From positions 62,001-126,000 of the forward strand of contig NZ_BAWJ01000009.1 in NCBI RefSeq assembly GCF_000586475.1: a DNA stretch of 64,000 bases. Reading direction: 5' to 3'. Under the pieces are notes generated by a model. The model had not been told where the DNA came from, ran no database searches, and worked only from the letters and a program-made list of their open reading frames with translations. The stretch is from Psychrobacter sp. JCM 18903 (GTDB lineage: Bacteria; Pseudomonadota; Gammaproteobacteria; Pseudomonadales; Moraxellaceae). Positions 19,603-31,053 of the stretch are shown here, one piece after another; the first letter of the stretch is position 1, and every line of letters begins with the position of its first letter. The position numbers and the translations under genes were made by a program.

Positions 19603-20541
19603 TTAAAGGATTGGCTGACAGTTGGGACAGAATACACTGGCGCGACCATTAATTTTGATATTCTCAAGTACGGCATCACAATGCGGACAAGTTTCCCCTT
19701 GTCTACCATAGACATTTAATGTCTGCTGGAAGTAACCGGTTTGGCCATCTGCTACGGTGAAGTCTCGCAGTGTCGAGCCACCAAGTGCTATCGCCTTTTG
19801 TAAAATAACTTTAATATGATCGACCAAAATAATCATCTGAGCATGGGACAGTTGGTGAGCGGGGGTGGCTGGATGAATAGCTGATAAATATAGGCTTTCA
19901 GTCGCATAGATATTACCGACACCCACGACGACCTGTTGTTCCATGATGACTGATTTTATAGCGCGAGCAATGGGCTGCTTTTTTGATTTGGCGTTGCCAA
20001 TTGCTACGGTATCAGCACTGTGATCAAGCAAGTTTGACCGTTGAATCAACTGATACAAATAGTCTGCAGTAAATTCATCTGATAATGGTTCAGGACCTAA
20101 ATGATCTAATAGCTTAGCACTATAATCCTTGTGCCATAACACTGACCCAAAACGTCTTGGGTCATAATAATGTAGTTGGGATTTTGTATTATTAACGCCC
20201 TTAAAAACAATGATGAGATGATCATGCTTGCGCTTTTCAGTACCGTAGCTCTGCTGTTGCAGGCTGCCCGACATGCCTAAATGAACCAAAAGTTGACGCG
20301 GTACTAACGTAGCAGTTTGAGCTGCAGCGCTATCATCATTGGGTAATAAAGGTAAAAAGTTAAGAATTAAATATTTTGCGCGGCGCTCAACGCTATCTAG
20401 CGTGTAATCAATCAAGCTGTCTAAATCATCTGGCATCGCCCAGCGCAGCTTTGGCTGGAAAACTTTTATATCGATGATGCGTTGCCCTAATAGCGGTGCA
20501 AGGCTGGTTTTGGTTGTTTCTACTTCAGGCAGTTCAGGCAT
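19603..20541 (-). CDS. mutM: Formamidopyrimidine-DNA glycosylase
   Basis: MutM (Fpg) excises 8-oxoguanine and formamidopyrimidines with an N-terminal proline nucleophile. The product starts MPELPEVETT, with the catalytic Pro and Glu at residues 2-3. It has the H2TH region (GVGNIYATESLYLSAIHP) and ends in a zinc finger (CPHC ... CPNC). At 312 residues it is longer than the usual 270; the extra length is in surface loops such as a Ser/Ala/Gln-rich stretch near residue 75. It lies 52 bp downstream of relA on the same strand and is probably co-transcribed. Confidence 0.95.
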   Translation of the reverse strand: MPELPEVETTKTSLAPLLGQRIIDIKVFQPKLRWAMPDDLDSLIDYTLDSVERRAKYLILNFLPLLPNDDSAAAQTATLVPRQLLVHLGMSGSLQQQSYGTEKRKHDHLIIVFKGVNNTKSQLHYYDPRRFGSVLWHKDYSAKLLDHLGPEPLSDEFTADYLYQLIQRSNLLDHSADTVAIGNAKSKKQPIARAIKSVIMEQQVVVGVGNIYATESLYLSAIHPATPAHQLSHAQMIILVDHIKVILQKAIALGGSTLRDFTVADGQTGYFQQTLNVYGRQGETCPHCDAVLENIKINGRASVFCPNCQPIL

Positions 20542-20593
20542 GATTTTTTTATAATAACCTTATGATTCAGTGGACGTACTTTGTGAGTTATAT

Positions 20594-23146
20594 CTAAGCG
20601 ACGGCGCGGCGAGCATGCAAGATACCATGCTGTTGCTCTAGTTTCGCTAAAAGCTTAGATAGGTGTGCCAATCCTGAAACCTCAATATGAAATTTTAAAA
20701 AGGCAATGTTATCATCATTACTAAGCGTCTCAACTTGACGAATATTGACATTTTCTTTATCAATAATTTGCGTCAAGTCACGCAACAGTCCGCGTCTATC
20801 ATAGGCTTCTACGTGAATATCAACGGGTTGATAACGACCAGCTTGTACCCGCCACGAAGCCTCTATTTCGCGCTCAGGATCGCGTTCAATCAAGCGTGAA
20901 TATTCAGGGCAACCACGATTATGGACACTGACACCTCGTGATAAGGTAATGTAACCAGCAATTGGCTCGCCATGCACAGGGTGGCAACAGCCTGCTAGAT
21001 TAATTTCTATATTATCCAGCCCATCGATACGAATTTTATAAGCATCGATTTTTCCTGCCTCTCTAGCATCTATACTTGGCGCAAAATTTTCTGGCGGTCT
21101 TTCAGGTTCTAGGTGTAGCTGACGAGAGATATGGCTGGTGAGTTGGTTGAGACCAATGTCGCCTGTGACCAATCCAACGATAATATCATCAGTCGTATTG
21201 ACATGGAAATGCTGAATATAGTCGTTTAAATCGATGCTATTGGGATGTACCGATAGTCGTTCAAGCTCTTTACTGAGCATTTGACGACCAATTTCAATGT
21301 TCTTATCACGGTCTTGCTTATTGAACCATTGACGCAATTTTGAACGTGCACGGTTGGTATGAATGTATCCAAGTGAAGCAACTAGCCAATCACGGTTGGG
21401 CTCACGTGATGCTTTGGTGATAATTTCAACTTGTTCACCCGTTTTGAGTTGATAGGTTAATGGTACATAGCGCTGATTGACTCGCGCAGCTTGGGCACGA
21501 TTACCGACTTGTGTATGTACATAATAAGCAAAATCAAGAACGGTCGCCCCTTTTGGCAGTTCAGTAATGTCACCATCACGGCTAAAGATATAGATGCGTT
21601 CGAGCTCGTCAAAGTCAACGAGTTGCTCTTCTTCGTCAAACTCCATACCCTCTATTTCTTCACCAGTTAGTAAAGATGAGCGCGGTTGGTTACGGGTTTC
21701 ATTATTGATCGATAACAGCTGACGCAGCGAGCTGATTCTTTGATTAAGATAATTGTCTTTTTTATTCTTTAGACCTTCTTTGTAGTTAACATGAGCACAC
21801 ATACCAAGCTCAGCTTCGAAGTGCATTTCGTGAGTACGAATTTGTACTTCCAGTGACTTGTTTTCAGCAATGACTGCCGTATGTAGTGAGCGATAACCAT
21901 TGGACTTGGGGTTGGTAATATAGTCATCGAATTGTTCAGGAATATATCGCCACAAGCCATGTACCAATCCAAGCACGTGGTAACAGTCTGATGGGTTGGT
22001 GACCAATACTCGCAGCGCGCGAATGTCATAAAGCTGATCAAACGATAAGCCTTTGAGCTTCATTTTTCGGTAGATAGAGTAGATATGCTTGACTCGTCCA
22101 GAGACCTCACCTTCGATATTAGCCTCTGCTAGTGCTTCATTAAGCTTATCTTGTACACGCTGAATATAGGACTCGCGTTCGCTGCGTTTTTCGGAGAGCA
22201 GTTTGGCAATCTCTTTATAGCGTTCAGGCGCAAGGTAGCGAAAGGCTAAGTCTTCCAGCTCCCATTTAAGTTGCGCGATGCCCAAGCGGTGAGCTAGTGG
22301 AGCATAAATAGTCATGACTTCACGCGCCACCCGATTCTGTCGCTCTTCATTAGAAAAGGTCAATTCGCGCATGGCAAAAGTACGCTCAGCCAATTTGATA
22401 AGCACGACGCGTACATCATTGGTGACGGAAATTAGCATGCTATAAATATTAGATAGCTGGTCGCGCTGATTGTTTACGAAGTGATCTTCTAGACGCTTAT
22501 TGCTTTCAATAATCTCAGACAGCTTACCCATTGCCAAGGTGTCTTTGACTAGGGTCGATATGTCTGCACCGAATTTTTTCTCGATATCAGCGAGGCTTAT
22601 GATTGATTTTCGCGCACTACGATAGAGCATTGCAGCCACAAGAGCGTCTTCGTCTTGGTAGAGATAGGTCAATATGTCTGTCATGCCAATACCAGTGACA
22701 TAAGCGCCTGAACGCTCAGACTCGCTAGTATTCATATGACTGCGAATAAATTCACAAGCAGCACTCAAGTGAGGTACAGACTCTTGTCCGATACGTTTGG
22801 CGACGTTGTCTAACCAAGTGGGAACATCAATATTGACTTGATCTAAATCAATCGCTTCGAGCTCTTTATCTGACAGAGCATTATTTTTATCTAAAAGCGG
22901 GTTATCAGAATATTCGTTTTCAAGCTTTGGATCATGACTATGAAAGGCATGTAGTGCTGAGCGATCAAAAGTGGTGTGTAGCTTATGAGTGGACAGCTGG
23001 TATTTGATATCGAGGGGGATTTGGGCATAGCTATTGGCAGACTGGTGCGAGCGTTGGCTCGCGACCAGTTGAGCGGCAAGTGCTGCACTATCGGCTTGGG
23101 TGGTCTGTCCATCCACCAGCGGTAATCCTTCACGAATTTTTACCAT
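20594..23146 (-). CDS. relA: GTP pyrophosphokinase RelA
   Basis: RelA makes (p)ppGpp on stalled ribosomes during amino-acid starvation. Its 850 residues contain an inactive hydrolase-like domain (about 120-290), where the HD-type catalytic pair is replaced by YRSARKS. The synthetase domain follows (about 340-450: YDIRALRVLV, NPKSNGYRSLHTAVI), then TGS (about 515-575), a zinc-finger-like CCHPVHGE segment and a C-terminal ACT domain (about 775-850). The loss of the hydrolase residues identifies RelA rather than SpoT. The specificity loop reads QFDD where E. coli RelA has EFDD. The start is supported by GAGGAG 6-11 nt upstream. Confidence 0.95.
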   Translation of the reverse strand: MVKIREGLPLVDGQTTQADSAALAAQLVASQRSHQSANSYAQIPLDIKYQLSTHKLHTTFDRSALHAFHSHDPKLENEYSDNPLLDKNNALSDKELEAIDLDQVNIDVPTWLDNVAKRIGQESVPHLSAACEFIRSHMNTSESERSGAYVTGIGMTDILTYLYQDEDALVAAMLYRSARKSIISLADIEKKFGADISTLVKDTLAMGKLSEIIESNKRLEDHFVNNQRDQLSNIYSMLISVTNDVRVVLIKLAERTFAMRELTFSNEERQNRVAREVMTIYAPLAHRLGIAQLKWELEDLAFRYLAPERYKEIAKLLSEKRSERESYIQRVQDKLNEALAEANIEGEVSGRVKHIYSIYRKMKLKGLSFDQLYDIRALRVLVTNPSDCYHVLGLVHGLWRYIPEQFDDYITNPKSNGYRSLHTAVIAENKSLEVQIRTHEMHFEAELGMCAHVNYKEGLKNKKDNYLNQRISSLRQLLSINNETRNQPRSSLLTGEEIEGMEFDEEEQLVDFDELERIYIFSRDGDITELPKGATVLDFAYYVHTQVGNRAQAARVNQRYVPLTYQLKTGEQVEIITKASREPNRDWLVASLGYIHTNRARSKLRQWFNKQDRDKNIEIGRQMLSKELERLSVHPNSIDLNDYIQHFHVNTTDDIIVGLVTGDIGLNQLTSHISRQLHLEPERPPENFAPSIDAREAGKIDAYKIRIDGLDNIEINLAGCCHPVHGEPIAGYITLSRGVSVHNRGCPEYSRLIERDPEREIEASWRVQAGRYQPVDIHVEAYDRRGLLRDLTQIIDKENVNIRQVETLSNDDNIAFLKFHIEVSGLAHLSKLLAKLEQQHGILHARRAVA

Positions 23147-23530
23147 AGCCGACTCCTCTTAGCTATTTTGAATTGATTATAACCTCATCTACTATGCACA
23201 CACGTTGAACTTACGATTCATAAAGTATCAGCTATAAACCAATATAACTGCTAAAAAATCTGTTTTTTAGCAGTCATAAAATGCGCGTAAAATATATAAA
23301 GCTATGAGTGCAAACGTTCACAAGGATTGAAAAAACCAGCCTAGGAATATTGTTTACTATTATCTCACTTTAAAGAGACAAATCAAGCGAGGCTATGTAA
23401 TGTCTGCGGTTAATCAGGATAAATAACCATCATTTTTTTGCCACCGCTTGACTCAAATTTTGAATCAATGTCAGTGACCTTTAGCATGGTTATTTAACGC
23501 TCTGAACCGCTCACTTAACCGTAAATTGAA
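23147..23530. other. Intergenic region rlmD-relA
   Basis: 384 bp with no gene. It contains the perfect inverted repeat at 23247-23274 and presumably the relA promoter on the minus strand. Confidence 0.5.
23247..23274. repeat. 12-bp perfect inverted repeat upstream of relA
   Basis: ACTGCTAAAAAA (23247-23258) and TTTTTTAGCAGT (23263-23274) around a 4-nt loop, about 100 bp before the relA start. With T-runs built into the stem it could be an rlmD terminator or a relA attenuator. Confidence 0.55.
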
Positions 23531-25072
23531 TTACACCGCTACTTTTTCAAAACGAGCGATAGACTCAACATGACCGGTATGACAGAACATGTCCATCACA
23601 CCAGCATGAGTCAGACGATAGCCTTGCTCTAATAATGCTTTTGTATCACGGGCGAGGGTTGCAGGGTTGCAAGAGACATAAACGATTCTCTCAGCGTTAA
23701 ATTTCGGCAAGTACTGCATAATTTCCCAAGCACCAGACCGCGGCGGATCGATTAATAGCGCATCAAAGCCCTGATTCGCCCAAGGTTTATCAGTACAGTC
23801 TTGCGTCAAATCTTGGCTATAAAATTCTGTATTATTGATGCCATTACGACGTGCGTTATCGGCTGCACGTGCGGTCATCGCTTCGCTACCTTCAACACCA
23901 ACCACAGAACCTGTCTCACCAACGAGGCGAGCAAGTGGCAAGCTAAAGTTGCCTAGACCACTGAATAAATCAAGTACGCGTTCACCTGCTTTTAAGTCTA
24001 ACAAATCGCAGGCAAGCTTGGTCATTTGACGATTGACGGACAGGTTCACTTGGGTAAAATCTGTCGGGATAAACTCGAAAGTCAAATCGTATTCTGGCAA
24101 TTGGTAATACAAACGACCAAATTGCTGGCTCATGTCATCATCTTCAGTCAATGCAATACGCTGGATACTGTCCGCACCTTTAGACTGCAAATATAGCTGC
24201 CAGTTGCGTGCGGCAAAAAACACTTTTAGCTTTTCTATATCAGCGTCTGATAACGGCTCCAAGTTGCGTACGATAAGGGCAACGGGCTGATTGCCATCTG
24301 GCAGCTCAGGCATCTCCTCACCCATGGCCAACTCAAGCTGAGCAATCTTGTTACGGCTCTCTAGCGTACTAATCAGTGTTTTTAAGTTTTCAATCTCAAA
24401 ACCAATTCTTGGATCTAAAATATGACACTCATTTAATTCTGCCAAAAAGTTACTTGAGCGCTCACGAAAGCCGACAAGCGCGGTTTCTTTTTTGGTGACA
24501 TAACGCACACCCAATCGTGCTTTGGTACGATAACCAAGACGATCACCAACCACTGGAGCAAGCCAGTTATCAGGCGTGACATTGGCTTGGTGTATCAGCA
24601 TTTCAGCCAATACAGATTGCTTAAAGTTGATTTGACCGTCTGGCTGCCAGTGTTGCAAATTACAGCCGCCGCAGACGCCAAAATGTGGGCAGGGCGGTAC
24701 GGCACGTTCAGAATTTGGGTTGGCAGTAATACTGACAGCCTCGCCTTCTTCAAAGCTGGCACGGCTATTGGTTATTTTGACCAAGGCACTTTCACCCGGC
24801 AATGCAAAGCTTACAAAGATTTTTTTGCCATGTTTGTCTTCGATATGGCCATCGTCTATACCAAAACCATTACCATAAACGGCAACGCCGCGACCATCAT
24901 GCGACAAACCATCAATGGTGAAAGGCAGAGGTTCTGCATCCTTTAGACGGCGGCGTGTCTTTGATGAGGGTTTAGATTTTTTCTTATTAGGCGGAATAGT
25001 AATCGTTTGGGTCTCGCTCGTTGGTGGCGTAACATCAGAGGTTGTAGACGTTTTTGAATCGGTGGGTTGCAT
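23531..25072 (-). CDS. rlmD: 23S rRNA (uracil-1939-C5)-methyltransferase
   Basis: RlmD methylates U1939 of 23S rRNA using SAM and carries a 4Fe-4S cluster. A Lys/Thr-rich N-terminal extension (about 45 residues) precedes the TRAM domain. The cluster cysteines are in [10 protein letters not shown] (with one more at ECHILD). The SAM-binding region is [16 protein letters not shown], and the catalytic motifs are LIDPPRSG and [10 protein letters not shown]. In E. coli and Pseudomonas the gene lies beside relA, with barA/gacS nearby, exactly as seen here. ATG 25072 has AGG 5 nt upstream. Confidence 0.94.
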   Translation of the reverse strand: MQPTDSKTSTTSDVTPPTSETQTITIPPNKKKSKPSSKTRRRLKDAEPLPFTIDGLSHDGRGVAVYGNGFGIDDGHIEDKHGKKIFVSFALPGESALVKITNSRASFEEGEAVSITANPNSERAVPPCPHFGVCGGCNLQHWQPDGQINFKQSVLAEMLIHQANVTPDNWLAPVVGDRLGYRTKARLGVRYVTKKETALVGFRERSSNFLAELNECHILDPRIGFEIENLKTLISTLESRNKIAQLELAMGEEMPELPDGNQPVALIVRNLEPLSDADIEKLKVFFAARNWQLYLQSKGADSIQRIALTEDDDMSQQFGRLYYQLPEYDLTFEFIPTDFTQVNLSVNRQMTKLACDLLDLKAGERVLDLFSGLGNFSLPLARLVGETGSVVGVEGSEAMTARAADNARRNGINNTEFYSQDLTQDCTDKPWANQGFDALLIDPPRSGAWEIMQYLPKFNAERIVYVSCNPATLARDTKALLEQGYRLTHAGVMDMFCHTGHVESIARFEKVAV

Positions 25073-25160
25073 AAACCTGCCTTAATAATAAATGATAAAT
25101 AACTAAAAAAATGAGGATAAACGCGATGTCTTATAACGCGCCTTCATATAACTTCATTTG

Positions 25161-25985
25161 TTATGATGTGGGCGCAGATGACCAATCAGCGATGAAGTCT
25201 TGATGGCGGGCATGACCATCCGCTTGGGTATATTTTACTAAATAGTCATAGCTCTGCTGCTGCCAAGCGTCAAAATCTTGTGAGGATAATTGTCCAGTTA
25301 AACGCAACCAGCGCAAATAGATTAGCCATGTATTCATGACGTCAGACTCGCAATAAATAGACAGCGTTTGCCAGTCATTAGTGCTGACAAGCTCACCAAC
25401 CATACTACCGTCGACAGCTGTTTTACCCGGCAGACCATATAAACTTGCGACAATATCCATGGCTTCGCGGCGGCTGGCACCGTACTGGCTAAATCTGTCC
25501 ATCAAATCAAGGTGACGCGTGTGGAAGCGATTGACGTAATTATCAAAGCGCATGTTTTTGATGCGCTCGCCTTCTTCAAATAACCATGGCGCTGATAAAT
25601 CGTATTGCATAGCCCGATATATCAGTACAGGAATATCAAAACCTGAGCCATTCCAACTAATAAGCTGAGGCAGTTTTTCAAGGTCACTAAATGCCCGAAA
25701 AAATTTGGCAAGGATGTCTTTTTCACTAAATTTATCAGCGGTCAATGAGAACAACGAAAACTTGCCGTCTTTGATGTATAACGCTGAGATACAGACGATA
25801 CGCTGCAGTGGCAAGCGCATAAAATCATGCCCAGCTTCTTGTATTCGAAGCGCTGTGAGTGCGCTCAACGCATCTGCATCATTCAACTCTGCCAATTGCG
25901 GATAGATACGGCGCGCCGCATCGGTATCAGCGACAGTTTCGATATCAAAGACCAATATAGGGTCGGATGGTAGAGCTTGTGACAT
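25161..25985 (-). CDS. PolB-type 3'-5' exonuclease domain protein
   Basis: A predicted 3'-5' exonuclease related to the proofreading domain of DNA polymerase B. The DEDD-type acidic residues are visible: D and E in VFDIETVADT, D in SWNGSGFDIPVLIYRA and D in IYCESDVMNTWLIY. There is no polymerase domain. ATG 25985 is chosen over the TTG 21 nt upstream because AGGAT lies about 8 nt before it. It is inside the cysM to rlmD run on the minus strand. Its cellular role is not established; DNA or RNA end trimming is the family expectation. Confidence 0.85.
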   Translation of the reverse strand: MSQALPSDPILVFDIETVADTDAARRIYPQLAELNDADALSALTALRIQEAGHDFMRLPLQRIVCISALYIKDGKFSLFSLTADKFSEKDILAKFFRAFSDLEKLPQLISWNGSGFDIPVLIYRAMQYDLSAPWLFEEGERIKNMRFDNYVNRFHTRHLDLMDRFSQYGASRREAMDIVASLYGLPGKTAVDGSMVGELVSTNDWQTLSIYCESDVMNTWLIYLRWLRLTGQLSSQDFDAWQQQSYDYLVKYTQADGHARHQDFIADWSSAPTS

Positions 25986-26032
25986 AAGAAATCCTGATTG
26001 AATCAACTAAACTGAGCAGCGTTGTCTGTGCG

Positions 26033-27014
26033 TTAATTAACTTCTATATTATTATCGACATTGCTGGCGTCAATATTGTTGTCATCAATATTGTATAAAC
26101 CCGTCGACAAATAACGATCGCCGCGATCACAGACAATAAAGGCGATGACGGCATCAGGGTTTTCTTTAGCGACTTGTACGGCAGCCCATGCTGCAGCACC
26201 TGATGAAACGCCCGCGAAAATACCTTCGGTTTTCGCCAGTTGCGCATATAAACTTCTGCGATACGCTGATCCACATCCATGATTTCATCAACCAAATCTG
26301 CGTTAAAGATACCCGGCATGTAAGCTGCGGGCCAGCGGCGAATACCAGCAATCGAAGCTTCTTCATCAGGCTGTAGTCCGATGATTTTGATATCTGAATT
26401 TTGTTCTTTGAGGTATTGAGATACACCGGTAATAGTACCAGTGGTGCCCATTGAGCTAATAAAATGAGTGATTTTTCCTGCCGTTTGCGCCCACAGTTCA
26501 GGCCCTGTGGTCAGGTAATGGGCTTGACTGTTATCAGAGTTATTAAACTGATCCAATACGATGCCTTTGCCATCTGCTTGCATTTGCAGCGCCAAATCGC
26601 GTGCGGCTTCCATGCCTTCATCCACCTCGATTAACGTCGCACCATACGCAATCATGCGTCTTTGCGCTCTTGAGTTGAATTGGTTGGCATCAGTAGCGTT
26701 ATTGGATAGCCACGCATCGCGGCGACCATGGCTAAAGCAATGCCAGTGTTGCCACTCGTAGCTTCAATCAGCATGTCGCCCGCTTTGATATCACCGCGCT
26801 GTTCTGCTTGATAAATCATATTAAACGCAGGACGATCTTTAACAGAGCCCGCTGGATTGTTACCTTCAAGCTTGGCCAGTAACGCAGCACCATTGGTCAG
26901 CTGCTCTTGCTCAGGTAAGCGCTGTAATTTAACCAATGGCGTCTGACCGACGCAATCGGCAAGCTTGGTGACTTGAGTAATGAAATTAGGGTTGGAGATA
27001 GCCGTTGCGGACAT
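26033..27014 (-). CDS. cysM: Cysteine synthase B (frameshifted)
   Basis: CysM is a PLP enzyme making cysteine (or S-sulfocysteine) from O-acetylserine. The PLP lysine is in GNNPAGSVKDRPA and the substrate loop is EATSGNTGIALA. QFNNSDNSQAHYLTTGPELW and MGTTGTITG fit CysM better than CysK. Two frame breaks occur. One is near 26654 (ERKDA continuing into MIAYGATLIEV). The other is near 26235, after which another frame gives GIFAGVSSGAAAWAA and FIVCDRGDRYLSTGLYN, ending at the true stop 26033-26035. Both are consistent with single missing bases. It is adjacent to rlmD and gacS as in Pseudomonas. Confidence 0.92.
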
Positions 27015-27508
27015 AAAGTATCCTTGTGAATTTTTAAAATTGATTTTAATTACCGTTTATTTTTTAATTGTCATTTTGATTTTTGAATAAATGTCTTGAT
27101 ATGGCCGCTATTGAGTGAAGCGAGTGATTTGATCATTAATGACATTTCTACCGCTTTGACCAAATAGCAATAAATGAAAAGTTGCGTCATTATATCATTT
27201 TGTTTTTGGCTACGCTGAAGGCATCAAGAGATTTTGGTAAATGAGTGGTGTTTAAAAAGGGCTGGACAGTTAAAATGCCTTTGCGCCATAGCCACTCACC
27301 ATGAACGATGAAATGCGTTATAGTTATGGCAATATATAGGTGCGGCAAGAACAAGAATCACTAAATTTATCATGGGTAGGCAGTTATCATTTTTGAAATG
27401 ACGATAGCTTTGCAATGAGCACAACCCCTAAAAAAATCATGATTGGCTAACACCGCTTACCGCCGCTATTGATTCATAGTGCAATTTTCTGTAGAGAGTA
27501 AAGCTAGC
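27015..27508. other. Divergent intergenic region cysM/gacS
   Basis: 494 bp with no supportable gene. It holds divergent promoters; no clear operator, hairpin or consensus promoter stands out. Confidence 0.5.
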
Positions 27509-30500
27509 ATGGCATACAAAAAACGTTTTGATACTAGCAGTGCGTATGGCCAGTTGATTATATTGGTGTTCCTACATTTGTATCTTGGCAGCGGTGGGCG
27601 GTATTTTGGTCTTTTATGAGACCATGCGTGCCAGCAATTCCGAACAAGAAGTATTGGCGGAGGCGGTGCTGATTCGTTATACCCCAGCGATTGCAGAGCT
27701 AATCCCTGAGCTGTTAGCGCAAGAGCGCCAGCAAGCAGACGGCGAACCCAATGCGGATGGCGAAGTCAGAGCAAATGATGCCACTCAAACGACAATCACG
27801 AAGCTTGAGGAAATTCAAGATAAGCTGGGTCGTATGCAGTCCGAGCAACATGTACAGCGTATTGCGATCATCAATGAAAGCAATCAAGTGCTCGCTGCAG
27901 TCGGTTATGGCTGAACGAAGCATGGCCTGCAATAGACACAAAAAAGAATTTTTTATCACAGCAATCAACGCCTATTGGAACTGCTTATGGCAGTGTATTA
28001 GGGGAGTTTGAAGGACAAAAACTGTGGCTGCTCGTCGATATGGACAATGAACCACTCTACATCGCCCGCTACCGTATCGCCATGGCGTTAGTGATTACTG
28101 GCTTGTTCACTATTTTGATTTTATTGCTGAGTTTAAATATTTATTCAAAGCGCTGGATAGCACCAATTTATGAGCTACGTTTGCAGTTGCAGCGTACCCA
28201 TGTCGACAATTTGTATCAGCCTATTCCCGTTGAGTCAGATGGTGAGCTGAACTTATTGCAGCAAGACTTGGTCAAAACTTTGCGCCGCTTGCATCGAAGC
28301 TTTCAGGAATTAAAAGACCATGCTGAGCAAACCGAGGATGATTTGCGCCTTGCGTTTGATGAGATGGAAATGCAAAACATCTCTATTCGTAATGCACGTG
28401 ATGCGGCAATTTCAACCAGCCAAGCAAAATCGGCGTTTTTGGCCAATATTAGCCACGAGCTGCGCACGCCATTAAACAGTATCGATGGCTTTATCAATTT
28501 GCTGGCAAGGCATGGCGAATTGAACCCTGAACAAGATTTGTACGTGCAAACCATACGTAAGTCATCAGCACACTTGCTTGCCTTGGTTAACGATGTTTTG
28601 GATTTCTCTAAGATTGAAGCAGGCAAGCTGGTACTTGACCGTCATGAGTTTGACCTTTATGACACCATTTATGACGTGGTCGATATGCTTTCACCTGTAT
28701 CCGCAGAAAAAGGTCTGCGCATGGCGGTGCTGTTTTATAATGATGTGCCGATGCGTATCAATGGCGATGCCCTGCGTCTCAAGCAAGTATTGACCAATAT
28801 CGTCGGCAATGCGATTAAATTTACCGATAGTGGTGATGTGGTAGTGCGCGTCAGCTTAGATGATCATCGTGATAATTATCTCATGATCAGTGTGCAAGAC
28901 AGCGGTAAGGGCATCTCTTTAGCCGATCAAAAGATGCTGTTCCAAAGCTTTAGCCAAGGCGACCCTTCAATTACTCGTCAGTATGGCGGCACAGGTTGGG
29001 GCTCGTCATCTCCAAGCAATTAACGCGGCTGATGGGCGGTGATATTGGTTTTCATGATAATGCTCAAGAGAATATTGCCAATCAGGGCGCGACGTTTTGG
29101 TTTCGGATGCCAGCACATGTCGATGTATTGGAAGCGGCTACAGGACAGACGATTGAGCTACCAGTCTTGGCTCCATTGGCGAGTGAGACCGATGAGTTTA
29201 ATGTATTGGTATGGATCAATCATACCGCCTCTATCCAAGTGCTCAAAGCCAGCTTGCAATATCTGCCGATTAAGTTGACCCAAGCCAACTCCTTACCAGG
29301 CGTACTTGAGTCATTAAAAGAGCATGGTAATTATTGGGATTGGGTCATCGTCGATGATGATACCCAAGACGATATGATGGCATTACTCAAACAAATTCGT
29401 CTGCATTACCAAGGTAAGCTTGCGGTATTTGGCTATCAAGTTGCTGCCGATCAAGCATTATTAAATCGTTATCATGCCAATATTTTGTATGAGCCTTTAG
29501 ACAAAAGACAGCTTTATGCCATGCTCGACACCCAAAATCGCAGTACCAAAAAAAGCGTGCAAGAACCGCGCTGGACAGGGGTAACGGTACTGGCAGTCGA
29601 CGATCATCTTCCCAATTTGTTGGTGCTCGATGCATTACTTAGTGAGCTTGGCATCCAAGTCATCACAGCGAGTAGTGGTTTTGACGCCATAGAAATTATC
29701 AGTAAACAACAAACCAAAAACATCAAAACTACGAAAAATGATAAGCAAAGCCTGTCGAATAAAACGCAAATCTCTAAAGCTGAAACGCGCGATGAGGTGA
29801 ATAAAAAATCAAATAGTACGCTTTATGAAGAGGTGAATACCGACGATAAAGTTGCTACTCAGGATAAAGGTCATATTGATCTAATATTCATGGACATCCA
29901 AATGCCGCGTATGTCAGGGCATGAAGCCGCAAGACAAATTCGCAATATTGAAAATGATGATAGCCGCATTCCAATCATTGCGTTGACTGCACATGGTTTG
30001 GCTGATGAGCGAGACAAACTGATCGCTAGTGGCATTAATGACTATGTGGGTAAGCCCATTAGCCAGCCTCAGTTGTTACAAGTGCTGCAAAAATGGCTTG
30101 GACGTACAACGACAATGCCGCAGTTAACAGCGTTGCCTGATACCAATCTGCACAGTACGGATGTGCACAATACTGATGTGCAGGTCATCGATTTATCAAA
30201 AGAGAATTCACACTCTACTGATTTACAGAATAGGGAGACTGAAACGTATTCAACGTGGCCATCAGACTCTACAACCATTGCTTATCCTATGGTGAAAGGG
30301 GATGAAAATAACCGTCATAGCGGTTCTAACACAATCAATCAGCCAAAAATAACGCGTCCTTTATCATTGAAGAAAATTCGTGATAATTACTTGCGAGACA
30401 GCCAACCACGCGAGGATTATAGACGCGAAACACCGCGCGACACCCAGCCACGCTATGAGAATTTGCGCTTACATAAACAAGGACAGTCGCCACTATTAAA

Positions 30501-31053
30501 GCCATCGGAAACACCGATAAATAGTGCTCGCGATGGAGTGGCAATGCCTACAGATTCCCACACATATGCGCAAGAAACGAAGGGTTGGGACAGCAGTCAC
30601 CACCATTTAAGCCATCACTCTTTGGGGGCTAACGAAGGTGATGGCTTTGCTATTTTAGATTGGCAAGACGCGTTGACCCGCTCAGCGAATAAGCCCGACT
30701 TGGCAGCCAAGCTTATCATTATGATGCTTGATACTATTAATGATGAAAAGCAGGCGCTGACGCAAGCGTGGGACGCCCGTGATCGCAGTATGCTAGCGCA
30801 AATTGCTCATCGCATCTTAGGCGGCAGTCGTTATACTGGTGTGCCGCAATTACGTCAGGCCAGTCAAGACTTAGAAGATAAATGCTTGTTGAATGTCCAA
30901 CACATCACCCCTGCGCAGTTTGCCATGCTTGAGCCATATTATGCCGCATTAATAACAGCGTTAAATAATTTGCAGGCGCTGGATTTATCAGCCTATCCTC
31001 AGCTCAATTATCATCGTTTGAGTGAAAATGATATGACGTGGAAAATGATTTAG
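27509..31053 (+). CDS. gacS: GacS/BarA-type hybrid sensor histidine kinase (frameshifted)
   Basis: A tripartite sensor of the GacS/BarA family, which phosphorylates GacA/UvrY to control small RNAs of the Csr/Rsm system. Order: N-terminal TM, periplasmic domain, second TM (about 28075-28140), HAMP, HisKA with SHELRTPLNSI (about 28452-28485), HATPase (NIVGNAIKFTDSG, GTGLGLVISKQL), a degenerate receiver (29190-29520), a true receiver (VLAVDDHLPNLLVL, IFMDIQMPRMSG) and an HPt domain with AHRILGGSRYTG (about 30809-30845). Frame breaks near 27578, 27912 and 29000 are single-base. About 55 polar residues (29703-29870) are inserted inside the second receiver, and a linker of about 180 residues precedes the HPt. 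Confidence 0.9.
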
